In this document: positions 54,801-63,086 of the stretch, one piece after another
Layout of the letters: every line of letters begins with the position of its first letter
Position numbering within the stretch: the first letter of the stretch is position 1
Assembly (NCBI RefSeq): GCF_014839835.1
Contig: NC_071646.1
Location: forward strand, 682,001 to 746,000
From: Dryobates pubescens
Lineage: Eukaryota; Chordata; Aves; Piciformes; Picidae
Direction: 5' to 3'
Length of the DNA stretch: 64,000 bases
Notes under the pieces: model-generated
What the model saw: the letters and a program-made list of their open reading frames with translations, nothing else
Database searches by the model: none
Told to the model about the DNA's origin: nothing
Position numbers and translations under genes: made by a program

Positions 54801-56251
54801 GATGGTGCCCGGCGCGGGCTCGGTGCCGGCCATCCAGCGCATCCCCCTGCCCGGCGCCGAGATGCTGGAGGAAGAGCCTCTCTACGTCAACGCCAAGCAG
54901 TACCACAGGATCCTCAAGAGGAGGCAGGCCAGGGCCAAGCTGGAGGCTGAGGGCAAGATCCCCAAGGAGAGGAGGGTGAGGACCTGGCTCCGGGCTGGGG
55001 GAGGCAGGGCTGGGAGCCAGGCCCGGCCCAGGCTCTGCCCCGGCGCCGAGGGGCAGCCCAGGCCTGGGCTTGGCTCTGGGCCTCCCACCCCGGGAAGGAC
55101 ATCGAGGAGCAGGCCCAGGGCTGGGGAAGGGAGCTGGGGAGGGGGTGGGGAGGGGGTGGGGAGGGGGTGGGGAGGAGGAGGCTGAGGGAGACCTCCTTGC
55201 TCTCTGCAGCTCCCTGGGTGGGGGCTGGGCTCTGCTGCAGGGACAGGAGGTGGCCTCAGGCTGCCCCGGGGGGGGCTTGGGGTCGGGCGTGAGGTGAAAC
55301 TAACGTCCTGAAGAGTGGCTGGGGGGAGGCTGGGGGGAGGCTGGGGGGAGGCTGGGGCTGTGCAGCGGCTGGGGGCCTGCCCTGGGGGCCGGGCTCAGCC
55401 GGGCCGGGCCGGGCTGGGCTCAGCCGGGCTCTGCCGGGCTCTGCCGGGCCGGGCTCTGCCAGGCTGGGCTCTGCCGGGCTCTGCCGGGCCGGGCTCTGCC
55501 GGGCTGGGCTCAGCCGGGCCAGGTTCTGCCAGGCTGGGCTCTGCCAGGCTGGGCCGGGCTCAGCCGGGCCGGGCTCAGCCGGGCCAGGTTCTGCCAGGCT
55601 GGGCTCTGCCAGGCCGGGCTCTCAGCGCCCCCTGCCGCCCCGCAGAAGTACCTGCACGAGTCGCGGCACCGGCACGCCATGGCCCGCAAGCGCGGCGAGG
55701 GAGGTCGCTTCTTCTCCCCCAAGGAGAAGGAGAGTCCCCACCTGCAGGTGAGCAGGGCTGGGCCTGGCCAGCTGCCCCTCCGGGCTCCTCACAGCCAGCC
55801 CCGGAGCTTCCCTTGCTGCTGTCGGTGTCTGGGGGCTGTGGCCCAGCTCTGCCCCTCCCTGCTGCTGGAGGCCAGGCCGGGGGAGGCCTGCAGCAGCTGC
55901 TGGCAGCTGTCCCTGCCAGGGGCCTGGCACTGCGTGGTCCCCAAGGTCCCTTCCACCCCAAACCATTCTGTGACTCTGCTGCCCCCTGCCCCATCCCCTG
56001 CCCCGCCCCCTGCCCCATCCCCTGCCCCCTGCCCCATCCCCTGCCCCATCCCCTGCCCCCTGCCCCATCCCCTGCCCCATCCCCTGTCCCCAGGGGCTAT
56101 CCCCTGCCCCTGGGCCACCCCTGCTGTCCCTGGGGGGGTGTGTGTGTGTGGCTGTCTCACCCAGTGGCACTGTGGGGGCTGTGTTCTGTACCCCCAGGAC
56201 CCCACCCAGGCCAGCGAGGAAGCCATGACACAGATGATCAGAGTCTCCTAA
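45891..56251 (+). CDS. NFYA: NFYA, CCAAT-binding subunit of nuclear factor Y
   Basis: Nine coding exons; the start codon is at 45992 in an exon that opens at 45891. Coding parts: 45992-46066, 47879-47965 (or 47968), 49682-49828, 51670-51801, 52373-52478, 53304-53470, 54802-54975, 55646-55747 and 56198-56251. The protein is 347 residues, exactly the human length. The N-terminal two-thirds is the glutamine-rich and Ser/Thr-rich activation region; exon 47879 is the 29-residue cassette skipped in the short isoform. The conserved core is intact: the NFYB/NFYC-binding helix EEPLYVNAKQYHRILKRRQ (about 262-280), the linker, then the DNA-contact segment SRHRHAMARKRGEGGRF (301-317). NFYA joins the NFYB/NFYC histone-fold dimer and inserts into the minor groove at CCAAT. 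All introns but intron 5 carry tandem repeats. Confidence 0.98.
46391..46818. repeat. NFYA: C-rich minisatellite, 22-26-bp unit, 18 copies, NFYA intron 2
   Basis: Eighteen units of a variable C run (7-12 C) followed by AGTGAGCAGTGCAG; two late units have TGAGCTGTGCAG. Length variation sits almost entirely in the C runs. Each unit contains a pyrimidine tract ending in AG and the hexamer GTGAGC. Confidence 0.96.
46900..46980. repeat. NFYA: Short tandem repeat, about 18-bp unit, 4 copies
   Basis: Units of GGAGCTGCAGCCAGCAGC in NFYA intron 2, downstream of the C-rich array. Confidence 0.85.
48155..48360 (+). mobile_element. CR1 LINE 3' fragment in NFYA intron 3
   Basis: Sense CR1 of the 37735/42065 type: 'gaggaggctccaggggg', 'gggatcctgcaggaaggc', 'gggtttggagctgaggc'. 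Confidence 0.85.
49077..49165. repeat. NFYA: Tandem repeat, about 26-bp unit, 3 copies
   Basis: Three copies of GGGGGAGGCTGTCAGCACCCC in NFYA intron 3; the last has 'gtgagcacc' in place of 'gtcagcacc'. Confidence 0.85.
49370..49540. repeat. NFYA: Tandem repeat, 18-20-bp unit, about 8 copies
   Basis: Units of GGACCTGCAGCAGGGAGG in NFYA intron 3, about 150 bp upstream of the exon at 49682. Confidence 0.85.
49868..49908. repeat. NFYA: Pentamer microsatellite (CCCTG)n
   Basis: About eight CCCTG units 40 bp into NFYA intron 4. Confidence 0.9.
49955..50620. repeat. NFYA: Minisatellite with 16 embedded ATTGG (reverse CCAAT) motifs, NFYA intron 4
   Basis: Units alternate between a short form (about 34 bp) and longer forms carrying one or two extra 'gggcaggcag' segments. 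Each full unit carries GGGATTGGTGCCC. I counted 16 ATTGG pentamers between about 49985 and 50590, all in one orientation. The long open frames through this block are repeat artefacts. Confidence 0.95.
51115..51196. repeat. NFYA: Tandem repeat, about 20-bp unit, 3-4 copies
   Basis: Units of GGCTGGGGCCCTCTGCCTGG in NFYA intron 4. Confidence 0.85.
52558..52800. repeat. NFYA: G-rich minisatellite, 22-30-bp unit, about 10 copies
   Basis: Units of GGGGCTGGGGGGGGATGGCA, some with an inserted 'gcagagg', in NFYA intron 6. Runs of 7-9 G on the coding strand make G-quadruplex formation in the RNA plausible. Confidence 0.95.
53020..53150 (+). mobile_element. CR1 LINE 3' fragment in NFYA intron 6
   Basis: Sense CR1: 'ctctgggttgggtgtgagg', 'gaacaatttgctgcccag', 'caggctgcccagggcagg', 'ctggatgatatccctgg'. 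Confidence 0.7.
53478..53990. repeat. NFYA: Minisatellite, 21-22-bp unit, about 24 copies, NFYA intron 7
   Basis: Units of CACAGAGCCCCCCTGGGGCC; the variable sites are 'gagcc' versus 'gacc', and 'ggccgg' versus 'gggcgg' or 'ggctgg'. It begins only 8 bp after the donor at 53471. Confidence 0.96.
54186..54788. repeat. NFYA: Higher-order repeat of 12-bp and 15-bp units, NFYA intron 7
   Basis: Runs of one to five copies of GCAGCACTGCAG alternate with the 15-mer GCACTGGGGGCTGCA (or GCGCTGGGGGCTGCA). The string is nearly self-complementary in places (CTGCAG at each unit edge). It ends about 14 bp before the acceptor of the exon at 54802, which encodes the NFYB/NFYC-binding helix. Confidence 0.95.
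55120..55345 (+). mobile_element. CR1 LINE fragment flanked by G-rich tandem runs, NFYA intron 8
   Basis: A GGGGAGGGGGTGG run at 55135-55165 leads into sense CR1 (gaggaggctgagggagacc, 'gctctctgcagctccctgg', 'ggcctcaggctgccc'). This is followed by three GGCTGGGGGGA units at 55318-55350. Confidence 0.75.
55390..55622. repeat. NFYA: Low-complexity GGGCT/CTGCC array in NFYA intron 8
   Basis: Irregular tandem GCCGGGCTCTGCCGGGC and GCTCAGCCGGGCC pieces run right up to the acceptor of the 55646 exon. Units have no fixed period. Confidence 0.85.
55850..55980 (+). mobile_element. CR1 LINE 3' tail in NFYA intron 9
   Basis: Sense tail: 'gctgtccctgccaggggcc', 'cccaaggtcccttccaccc', ending 'aaaccattctgtgac'. 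Confidence 0.85.
55981..56092. repeat. NFYA: CCCCATCCCCTGCC tandem low-complexity run
   Basis: Irregular CCCCTGCC and CCCCATCC units directly follow the CR1 tail in NFYA intron 9, possibly expanded from it. Confidence 0.85.
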
Positions 56252-56507
56252 CCTGCAGGAAGCAGCAGCAGCTGCTGGAGTCCCTCCCCCCTGCCCTGCC
56301 CTCCCAGTGCAGCAGTGAGTCTCAGTGGGACAATCAGCACACCCAGCCTGTCCTCACCCTGCAGTGGGTGCTGGAGAGCTCAGCTGCAGCTGACTCAAAC
56401 AACCTTCATCACTTCCCTGGTCTGCTCCTCTGGCCCAGCACAAGGACTGCAGCCTCTGCCTGCTCCTGCCTCCTCCTCCCCTCTTCTAAGCACCTCCTGC
56501 ACTGAGA

Positions 56508-56727
56508 TGGGCCCAGGAGTCAGAGCCTGCCCCTGCCTGGGCCCAGGAGTCAGAGCCTGCCCCTGCCTGGGCCCAGGAGTCAGAGCCTGCCCCTGCCTGG
56601 GCCCAGGAGTCAGAGCCTGCCCCTGCCTGGGCCCAGGAGTCAGAGCCTGCCCCTGCCTGGGCCCAGGAGTCAGAGCCTGCCCCTGCCTGGGCCCAGGAGT
56701 CAGAGCCTGCCCCTGCCTGGGCCCAGC
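56508..56727. repeat. NFYA: 30-bp minisatellite, about 7 identical copies, in NFYA 3'UTR
   Basis: The 30-bp unit begins GGGCCCAGGAGTCAGAGCCT and ends GCCCCTGCCT. Copies appear identical, so expansion must be very recent or kept uniform by conversion. It would be present in mature NFYA mRNA. Confidence 0.96.
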
Positions 56728-57388
56728 AGAGCCCTCCTGGAGTTGCAGCCCTGCTGTACAGAGACAGCCTCCAGCTGCACCACAGCCCTTGCCCAGCACA
56801 GCCTTGACCTTTGCCAGGTGCCCGAGGCCCTCTGCCCCTGGCTGCAGGAGGTTAGGAGCTCAGGGCTTGGGTTGAAGCCTTCTGCTTACTGTGCAGCCTG
56901 AGAGCTGTGTCCTGGCTTCCCTGGGCCTGGGCTTGTCTCACAGCTTGCTTTGGGGGGCAGTGGACACCACCTCACCCAAAGCTGCTGCTGCCTCTTCCTG
57001 AGCCCCCTCAGGACATTGGAGATGGCCTCAGGGGCAAACCTCTGCAGCCTGAGAAGTCCTTGGGGCTGAGCAAGATCTCTGCTGCTGGGAGCCCCTCAGG
57101 AGGGGATGAGAGGCTGAAAGAGGAGGCTGGAGCAGAAGTGAGCCAGAGAGCAGCAAGCCCCAGCTGGGGAGTGGGGAACGGCCCTCAGGTGCTGCTGAAT
57201 GGCCTCAGGGCTCCTTGCATGATGAAAAGGGGGAGGGGGAGCCCTGGGGAGGGGGTGTGGGGGGCTCTGAGGTGCTGGCAGGCAGAGCTGGGGCAGAGCT
57301 GCAACTTTCTTAATGTTTTTTTATCTGATGCATTTTTTCAGGTGGATTTTGGTCTTTAACAGATGAATTGTAAGTACTGTGTACAGCT

Positions 57389-57394
57389 AATAAA
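57389..57394 (+). terminator. NFYA: Poly(A) signal of NFYA (AATAAA)
   Basis: AATAAA in the AT-rich string gtacagctaataaacattt, with T-rich flanks typical of a real cleavage site. Confidence 0.8.
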
Positions 57395-57477
57395 CATTTC
57401 TAAGCCAGCCTTGGCCTCTGCTCCTCAGGGCACTGCTGGGGGGCCCCAGCTGCAGACCCAGGGCAGCCTCTCTGCTA

Positions 57478-57800
57478 GGGTTTGGGTGGGAAGAGAGCCT
57501 CAGAGCTCCTCCTGTCCAAGCCCCTGCAGGCAGCAGGGACCCCTCCAGCTGGAGCAGGCTGCCCAGGGCCACAGCCAGGCTGGGCCTCAGTGTCTGCAGG
57601 GATGGGACCACAGCCACCTGTGCCAGGCTGTCCCCAGCCTCCCTCTGCCCTGCTCCAGTTCCTAACCATTGCCCCTGTCCCCACAGCCCCTTCTCAGCAG
57701 TCCCTCCCCAGCTCCCCTGCAGCTCCAAGCTCTCCCCAGCCCCTTCCCCAGGCTGAGCAGCCCCTGCTCTCCCAGCCCCTCCCCACAGCCCTCTGGAGGG
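57478..57800 (-). mobile_element. CR1 LINE fragment
   Basis: Antisense CR1, diverged: 'tttgggtgggaagagagcc', 'ctggagcaggctgcccagg', then the reverse of the segment above the 3' UTR ('ccccttccccaggctgagc'). Confidence 0.65.
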
Positions 57801-58369
57801 GGCAGCTCAGTGCCCTGCTGCCCCACAGCAGAGGGCTGCCTGGCCTGAGCCCTCCCCAGAGCTGTGGTGGTCACAGGGAGGAGGATGAAGGAAGGAAGAG
57901 CAGGCAAGAAGAGGGAGGAGGCAGGAGGGGAAGGATGCAGTTGTGCAGCCCCCTGGGGCAGCCAGAAGTGGATTTCTCTGCTGCTCTGAGGAGCTTTCTG
58001 CAGCTTTGCTCTCAGAGGATGTGCAGGGGAGGCCCAAAGGGCTCTCAGGTGTGAGGGCAGGAGGCTGCTCCAGCAGGCAGGCAGCAGAGTTGCTCTCCCT
58101 CAGCTCTCAGAGTGGAGCTGGGGAGAGCCTAGCAGGAAGCAGCAGGTCCCACAGCTCCCAGCCCCTTGCCTGGGGCACTATCACTTCCTACCAGAGGTCA
58201 GCAGCTTCCTGCCTGTGGCTTTCTGGGGGGTTAGGTTTTGCCTGTTGGGTAAAAACAGCTTTTGGGAGAGGCCAAGGTAGCCCTCTGGAGCCCTCAGCAC
58301 AGGAAGGATGTGGCCCTGGAGCAGCAGCTCCAGAGCAGGCCCTGGAAGTGCTCAGGAGCTGAGCTCTGC
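57801..58369. other. Intergenic between NFYA and TREM2
   Basis: Short single-copy segment between the convergent 3' ends; no gene seen. Confidence 0.5.
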
Positions 58370-58690
58370 TGTGGGCTCAGGCTGGGGGAGCTGGGGCTGT
58401 GCAGCCTGCAGAGGAGAAGGCTCCAGGGGCACCTCAGAGCTGCACCTCAAGAGCTGCAGGGGGCTGCAGGCAGGCTGGGGAGGGACTGCAGAAGGGCTGT
58501 GGGGGTAGGACAAGGGGCAAGGGCTGAGGCAGCAGATTGATGTTGGATGTGAGGAGCAAGCTCTGCAGCAGGAGGCTGCCCAGGGAGGGAGCTGGGGCCC
58601 CAAGCCTGGGGAGGGTCAAGGTCAGGGCTGAGAAGGCCCTGAGCAACCTGCTCTGGTCCCTGGGTTGGTCATCCAGCCCAACCCTCAGCC
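58370..58690 (+). mobile_element. CR1 LINE 3' end
   Basis: Sense CR1 of the 37735 type: 'ctgtgcagcctgcagagg', 'gaaggctccaggggcacc', 'gatgttggatgtgaggagc', 'gtccctgggttggtcatcc'. Confidence 0.88.
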
Positions 58691-58788
58691 CAACACCCCC
58701 AGGGCCACCAAACCACCTCCCCAGGGGCCACTGGCAGCCAGCCAAGGAGCTCTGTAGCCCTGCAGGGAGCAGAGTGCAGGCTGGGTGC

Positions 58789-58794
58789 TTTATT
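58789..58794 (-). terminator. TREM2: Candidate poly(A) signal of TREM2 (AATAAA on minus)
   Basis: TTTATT on the plus strand (AATAAA in the gene sense), about 970 bp past the TREM2 stop. It would put the 32-bp minisatellite at 58905-59120 inside the TREM2 3'UTR. Confidence 0.55.
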
Positions 58795-58904
58795 TGGGCT
58801 GTCAGAGAGGCTCAGAGGCAGCCTGGGCTTCCAGGCACACTTTCCAGTCCCAGCAGAAGAGCTTCCTCGAGGCAGCTGCAGCTTCCCTGCCCCTGTGCTG
58901 GCTG

Positions 58905-59125
58905 GAAGCAGAGGAGAGCTGCAGCAGGGCCTGGCTGGGGCTGGGGAGAGCTGCAGCAGGGCCTGGCTGGGGCTGGGGAGAGCTGCAGCAGGGCCTGGCT
59001 GGGGCTGGGGAGAGCTGCAGCAGGGCCTGGCTGGGGCTGGGGAGAGCTGCAGCAGGGCCTGGCTGGGGCTGGGGAGAGCTGCAGCAGGGCCTGGCTGGGG
59101 CTGGGGAGAGCTGCAGGCTGGGAGC
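58905..59125. repeat. 32-bp minisatellite, 6 full copies plus a partial
   Basis: Units start AGCTGCAGCAGGGCCTGGCT and end with GGGGCTGGGGAG, at 58917, 58949, 58981, 59013, 59045 and 59077, with a broken copy at 59109. The copies look identical. Confidence 0.96.
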
Positions 59126-59765
59126 AGAGCTCTTGAGCACTGCCCTGCAATCCTCCTTGTCAGGGGGGAAGGAGCTGCTGCCTTGGAGGTCACCAATTCT
59201 TTGATCAACTCACCCCAAACTCTCAGGGTGCTGCTGCTCAGCTGCCTGGGGCCCCCCAGGAGAGGGCTCTGGGGATGATCTTCTCCTGAGTCATTAAGGC
59301 AGAGCCTTCCCAGCCCCACTCTCATCACTTCCCACCAGGAAATCATCTCAGGCTCTCCTCCTTCCACAGCACTCTGCTCAGAGCTGCTCCTGCTGGAGGC
59401 TGCCACAGGGTAGGAGGGGTGGGGGGCAGGGACCTCCCTGCAAGTAGCTTCACAAGTTCTAGAGCCCTGGGGTGAGACCAAGCTGCAGTCCTGTGCCCAG
59501 TGTTGGGCTGCCCAGCTCAGGAGAGACACAGAGCTGCTGGAGAGTCCAGTGGAGGCCACCAGGGAGCTGAGCATCTCTGCTGGGAGGAGGGACTGAGGGA
59601 GCTGGGGCTGTTGGGTCTGGAGGGGAGAGGGCTGAGGGGTGGCAGCAGGTGAGCTGCCCTCTGAGGGGTGGTTCCTGGCCAGCTGTGGGTAGGAGACCCT
59701 TTGCTCATGCAGGGGCAAAGCTGTGCCTGCTCTTCCTCGCCCTCTGGTCTGCCCTGGGCCTGGCC

Positions 59766-62175
59766 CTAGGCAGTGCTCTCCCAGGAGGGGCTGAGCCCAG
59801 CTGCAGGCTCAGCAGCCAGGGGCAGGACCTGCTGCTCCTGCAGGCTTGGCTCCTTCTGCTCTCTCTGCTGCCTGCTCTTGGCAGTGACAAAGATCAGCAC
59901 AGCCACCAGGAACTTAGCCGCCAGGAGCCCAGCAAGGACGTAGCAGGCAGTGAGATCAGCTCCTGGAGGGAGGCTGTGGGGAAGCAGAAAGGCAGCCAGG
60001 TGAGGCTGGGGCTGTGCACAGCAGGGCAGGGGGGAGCCCCCAGCAGCCCTGGGGCTGGCAGGAGCTGGGGGGAGGTCGAGGATGTGCCCCTGGTGCTATC
60101 CACACCGCTTCAAACCCACCTCAGCTCTGGCAGTGGCAGAGACCCCAGCACCAGGACCCTTGGGGCTCACCTGGAGATGCTCTGCACAGCTGGAGGCTCC
60201 TCTGGCAGCTGGGGCTCCAGGCCCTCTGGGGACAGACACAGAACAGCTCTGGCTGGCAGCAGTGCCCCAGCCAGGCACAGCCAGCCAAGGGGAGCTGGGG
60301 CTGTGCTGCAGGATGGCTCTGGGGGTGCTGAGGGGGGGTCCTGCAGCGGGGGGGGTCCTGCAGCGACTCAGGGGCAGCGAGGGGGCAGAGGGGCAGCAGG
60401 GCAGCCACCTCCCCAGCACAGGGCTGCAGCAGGAGGTGACTGAAGGGCAGCCTTGGCCTCTGCAGCCCCGGAGGAAGCCTCAGCAGGGGCTGAGCAGCCC
60501 CCCCCAGCCCTCCCCCAGCCCAGCACCTACCTGGCAGCACTTCCACTCGCACCGTGCCCAGGCTCTCTGCCTGCCCCCGCTGGTGAGCCCTGCACTGGTA
60601 GAGCCCAGAGTCCTGCCTGCTCAGCCTCCTCATGGTGACTGTCAGCAGCCCCTGGTGGATGTCGTCCCTGATGGAGGTGCTGCCGTTCCAGCTGCTCAGG
60701 AAGGGCAGCCAGAGGCGCCTGGCCCTCACCACCTGCTGGCAGTGCCTCTCCTCCAGCTGCCTGCACCAACTCTTCTCCCTCCAGCGCTGCTGCCAGGCCT
60801 TGTAGCTGCAGTTGACAGAGATGCTGCCCCCCTCCACCCCATACACCACAGGGATGTCCTCTGCAGCACAGCCTGCCAGGAGAGGAGGAGGAGGAGGAGG
60901 TGAGCCAAGGCTCCCCACATCTACCCCTTGCCCCCCTGCTTGTGCCAAGTGTCCCTGCAACCTTTTAGCCCTCTGGAGAGGGCTGCTGCCAGCTGCAGGG
61001 CTGCCCCCAGGGAGGAGACAGAGGGCTCAGATGCAGTCTTGCTTCCCCCTGGGCTGTGTCTGTGGTGGGGCCCTTGCCAGGCAGCCAGCCCTGCCTGGGG
61101 AGGAGCAGGAGCAGGAGCTGCCTGCCTCTGGAGCTCAGGCAGGGTTGGTGCTTGCCTCCCCCTCTGGCCCTGTGCTGCCTGCTCTGGGCTGCAGCCTGGA
61201 GCTCAACCACCTCACAGCTCCTGCAGCTGGTCAGGGCCTGGGGGGGCAAGCACAAACTTGCAGCATCCCCTGAGGAGTGAAGCTGGGCACGGGGTGGCTC
61301 CAGCTGGCACCAGGCAGCTTTCTCCAACCCCAGGGGGTTGTTGTCTTCCTTTTTTCCCCAACCCTCTCTTCCTACCCTGCTAATTTTAGCCAGGCTGAGA
61401 GCTCCTCTTGGCTGCTGCCTTCTGCTCTGCCTTGCTTCCTCCTTTCTGACTTCCATTCCTCTTGGTGGGAGGCAGAGGCAGGGGAGCTCAGCTGAGCTCT
61501 GAGGGAGTGCAGGGAGCAGGGCAGAGTGGGCTCTGTGGCCACCTCTGTGCTGCTAGGGAGAGCTCAGGAGTCAAACTGCAGGCTCCTGGGAGGGCTTGGA
61601 GCTGCCTGAGCCTTGCAAGAACTTTTCCTACCCTGACTTCAACCCTTCCAAGCAGATTGGCAGCTACAAACTCTGCAGAGCTTCCAGGCCTGACTGGGAG
61701 GTGGCACAAAAAAGGATCTGCCCTGCCCAAGTGCCCAGCACCCTCCAGCCTCTGCCCTGGTGCTTTGCAGCCAGGACTTCCCTCACTGCCTGCCCAGCCC
61801 TGTGCAGGCAGCTCCCCCTCCTCTTCCTCTCCTGGCCCCCTCCTCACCTCCTGCTCTGCCTTTGGCTCCTGGCATGGCCACAAGGCTTTGGGCTTCGTAG
61901 GGCCACAGAATCCTTTGGGCTGGCAAAGCCCTTTGAGCTCCTCCAGCCCAGCCCTTCCCTGACTCTACCAAGGCTGGGGCTAAGCCATGGCCCTCAGCAC
62001 CCTGCCCAGCACCTGGGCAGGCCTCAGGACTTCCCTCCCTCTGCTGCCTTCCCCCAGAGCTTTGCCAGGAGTAAGTCTTGCACCAATCCCTCACCTGCCA
62101 GCCAAACCCCAAGGCCGTGGGAGCCTCCTTACCTGAGGAGAAGACCAGGAAGAGGAGGTGCACAAACCTCTGCAT
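59766..62175 (-). CDS. TREM2: TREM2-like activating immune receptor
   Basis: Four coding exons on the minus strand: 62175-62133, 60872-60531, 60225-60171 and 59973-59766 (phases 1, 1, 2); 215 residues. The parts are: a short hydrophobic signal peptide (MQRFVHLLFLVFSSGC); one V-type Ig domain with C36-C108 and the extra TREM pair C51-C59, KSWCRQL, LWLPFLSSWNGST with an N-glycosylation site at N77, and DSGLYQC; a short Pro/Glu stalk; a transmembrane helix with a buried lysine (YVLAGLLAAKFLVAVLIF, K167); and a tail with no tyrosine. The lysine is the classic contact for the DAP12 (TYROBP) adaptor. The Ig core resembles human TREM2 more than TREML1. TREM2 on macrophages and microglia senses lipids and cell debris. 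Position next to NFYA agrees with mammalian order. Confidence 0.88.
61900..62015 (-). mobile_element. CR1 LINE 3' tail in TREM2 intron 1
   Basis: CR1 in minus orientation: 'ccacagaatcctttgggctgg', 'ctttgagctcctccagccc', 'accaaggctggggctaagcc'. Confidence 0.75.
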
Positions 62176-62564
62176 CCCTGTGGAGCAGCAAAGGGGAGGA
62201 GAGGAGGCTGGAGAGCAGGGAGCAGGGCTCTGGCCCAGGAGCAGCTTTGCCTTGCCCTGCTGGCTGGCCGGAAGCAGTGAGCAGAGGAACTTGGCATCGG
62301 TTGGGTCCTGCACGTTGAGCAATCCAGCAGGGCCTGGCACCTAGCCCTGGGCTGCAGCCTCAGGCAGCAGCAGTGCCAGCCCACAGCCCACAGCTCACAG
62401 CCCAGATTTAGTCCAGCCAGCCTGCAGGAGGGCATCATGTGATGGCCTGAAGCCACGGCCCCAGGAGCTGCTCTGGGCTCAGCAGAGCCTGGCCCCAGGC
62501 AGCAGCCTGGGCTGGAGGCTCCCCCCAGAGCTCTGCAGGGAGCCCAGGCAGCACCTTCAGGGGG
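62176..62564 (-). other. TREM2: Upstream region of TREM2
   Basis: 5' flank and 5'UTR of TREM2, with no CpG island and no TATA box recognised. The separation from the next gene's likely 3' end (about 62855) is under 700 bp. Confidence 0.4.
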
Positions 62565-62735
62565 AAAGGAGGATTCAGCCTGCAGAAGAGAAGGCTCCAG
62601 GGAGACCTTAGAGCAGCCTCCCAGTATTTGCCCTGGGGAAAAGCTGGAGAGGGACTTTTTACAGGGGCTGGTGGGGTGCCAGGCCCCAGGGCTGGTGGGG
62701 TGCCAGGCCCCAGGGCTGGTGGCTTCAGGCTCCAG
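62565..62735 (+). mobile_element. CR1 LINE fragment with a 24-bp duplication
   Basis: Sense CR1 (attcagcctgcagaagag, 'aaggctccagggagacc', 'aaaagctggagagggac') followed by two copies of a 24-bp unit with CAGGCCCCAGGGCTGGTGGG at 62680-62725. Confidence 0.65.
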
Positions 62736-62868
62736 CCCAGAGCAGCTGCTCAGATGGGACTGGCTTGTGACCAGGGAGCAGCTCAGGCCCCTTCCATTTG
62801 CCCCCTGGCTGCAGCCAAACCCTTCCAAGCCCAGGTGGAGCACAGGATCAGGCCACAGGAGTCTGCAT

Positions 62869-62874
62869 TTTAAT
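62869..62874 (-). terminator. Candidate poly(A) signal (ATTAAA on minus) of the ITIM receptor
   Basis: TTTAAT on the plus strand, 213 bp past the stop of the minus-strand gene at 63087. Confidence 0.4.
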
Positions 62875-63086
62875 GGAACTGAAGAAAGCAGAGGTGCAAG
62901 GGGTCCTGAGGGGCACCCAGCACCTCCCTCTGCCCCAGGAGGCTGTGGCCTCTCCTGGCACAATTCTCTGCTGGCCTCAGGATGCACAGGCAACGTGCAC
63001 AGAGCAGCAGCAGCTTGGCCCTCCCCCCACACCTCTGCTCCCCAGTTCTTTCCTCCTGCTCCTGGGTGGTTTGGGGCTTCTGTGCT

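Larger units (their letters stand above)
56252..57415 (+). other. NFYA: NFYA 3' untranslated region
   Basis: The region from the NFYA stop to just past the AATAAA at 57389-57394. It includes a 30-bp minisatellite (56508-56727) and an AT-rich last 100 bp. The UTR has no splice signal that clearly breaks it. Confidence 0.75.

Noticed and set aside
52438-54906. An 822-codon open frame on the minus strand rich in CLQCCLQ and LCRPQGGS repeats
   Set aside because: It crosses two minisatellites and three NFYA exons in antisense. The peptide is only the repeat units read through, and it stays open because the GC-rich units lack stops.
59766-62175. TREML1 as the identity of the receptor next to NFYA
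   Set aside because: The Ig core with WCRQL, LWLPFL-SSWNGS and DSGLYQC, and the transmembrane lysine with a tyrosine-free tail, fit TREM2; TREML1 has an ITIM tail and no such lysine.
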